Below are positions 4,877-5,020 of a stretch of DNA of 5,020 nt, piece by piece. The first letter of the stretch is position 1, and the number at the start of each line of letters is the position of its first letter. The notes under the pieces were generated by a model. That model searched no databases. It was not told where the DNA came from and saw only the letters and a program-made list of their open reading frames with translations. Source of the stretch: Patescibacteria group bacterium (GTDB taxonomy: Bacteria > Patescibacteriota > Minisyncoccia > Phycocordibacterales > UBA9973); the NCBI GenBank assembly GCA_018813625.1, contig JAHJBA010000007.1:1-5020 (forward strand). Direction: 5' to 3'. The position numbers and the translations under genes are program-made.

Positions 4877-5020
4877 CTCTACCCAAAGCCTTAGCCGTGG
4901 ATATTCTCGATATATGGATACTAGACTAGGCACCGAGAAGTCTTGACCGCTCGCATATTCACCTAATCCATTTTTATAATATCATTTTTTATTAAAAATA
5001 AAAATTCAAAAATCAAAGTT

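Larger units (their letters stand above)
4561..4969 (-). ncRNA. probable structured minus-strand RNA (extent uncertain)
   Basis: This stretch has no usable open reading frame on either strand, yet it ends in a clear minus-strand terminator and is rich in hairpins and short repeats. Bases 4601-4740 are about 49% G+C, against roughly a third in neighbouring coding DNA. Candidate internal structures are the GCAA-capped hairpin at 4764-4795, the 6-bp hairpin at 4845-4861 and a CGAG...CTCG pairing near 4936-4955. The 5' end is a guess: TATTAT at 4976-4981 could be a -10 box, but no good -35 box accompanies it, and the transcript may start beyond 5020. I recognise no tmRNA, RNase P, 6S or SRP signature. 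The DGR-like segment forms its 3' half. Confidence 0.4.

Noticed and set aside
4846..4969. Short minus-strand frame containing EYASGQDFSVPSL and RLRLWVEWCMQTLHKK as a small protein
   Set aside because: No start codon precedes it in frame except far inside the AT-rich leader, it ends at a TGA within a hairpin, and the region is better explained as structured RNA.

Overview
The window is an AT-rich stretch, with every supported gene on the minus strand, from what looks like a Patescibacteria (CPR) genome, probably of the Parcubacteria/Nomurabacteria kind. The grounds are a compact operon carrying short, slightly divergent ribosomal proteins, a 20-bp LPAGRQ-coding palindrome inside infA, no recognisable Shine-Dalgarno sequence before any start, and a pair of envelope genes of types I associate with CPR genomes. 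The lineage is an inference from these traits, not from an alignment.

Reading in the direction of transcription (high to low coordinates), the window has three blocks. (1) About 4540-5020 holds no intact gene. It is a comparatively GC-rich, highly structured, probably transcribed segment. Its 3' half reads, in one frame without a start codon, as an Asn/Trp/Phe-Arg-rich peptide that resembles the C-terminal variable region of a diversity-generating retroelement (DGR) target, or the matching template repeat. It ends in a strong hairpin with a U tract (4561-4593). No reverse transcriptase lies in the window. This is the most interesting region.

(2) About 2021-4532 holds a two-gene operon behind a TATAAT promoter. 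It encodes an actin-like ATPase of the FtsA/PilM type, then a single-pass membrane protein with a large predicted extracytoplasmic part. By analogy with PilM-PilN they may form an inner-membrane complex.

(3) 22-2011 holds the translation operon infA-rpmJ-rpsM-rpsK-rpsD, the end of the str-spc-alpha ribosomal protein cluster (rpoA and rplQ would be expected beyond position 1). infA has a near-consensus sigma-70-type promoter so close to its ATG that the message should be nearly leaderless. A 112-nt spacer between infA and rpmJ holds a second possible promoter and a terminator- or attenuator-like hairpin.

Genes within each operon are tightly packed (3 to 50 nt apart apart from the infA-rpmJ spacer). 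IF-1 and the S13, S11, S4 and L36 proteins serve initiation, small-subunit assembly and the large-subunit zinc ribbon.
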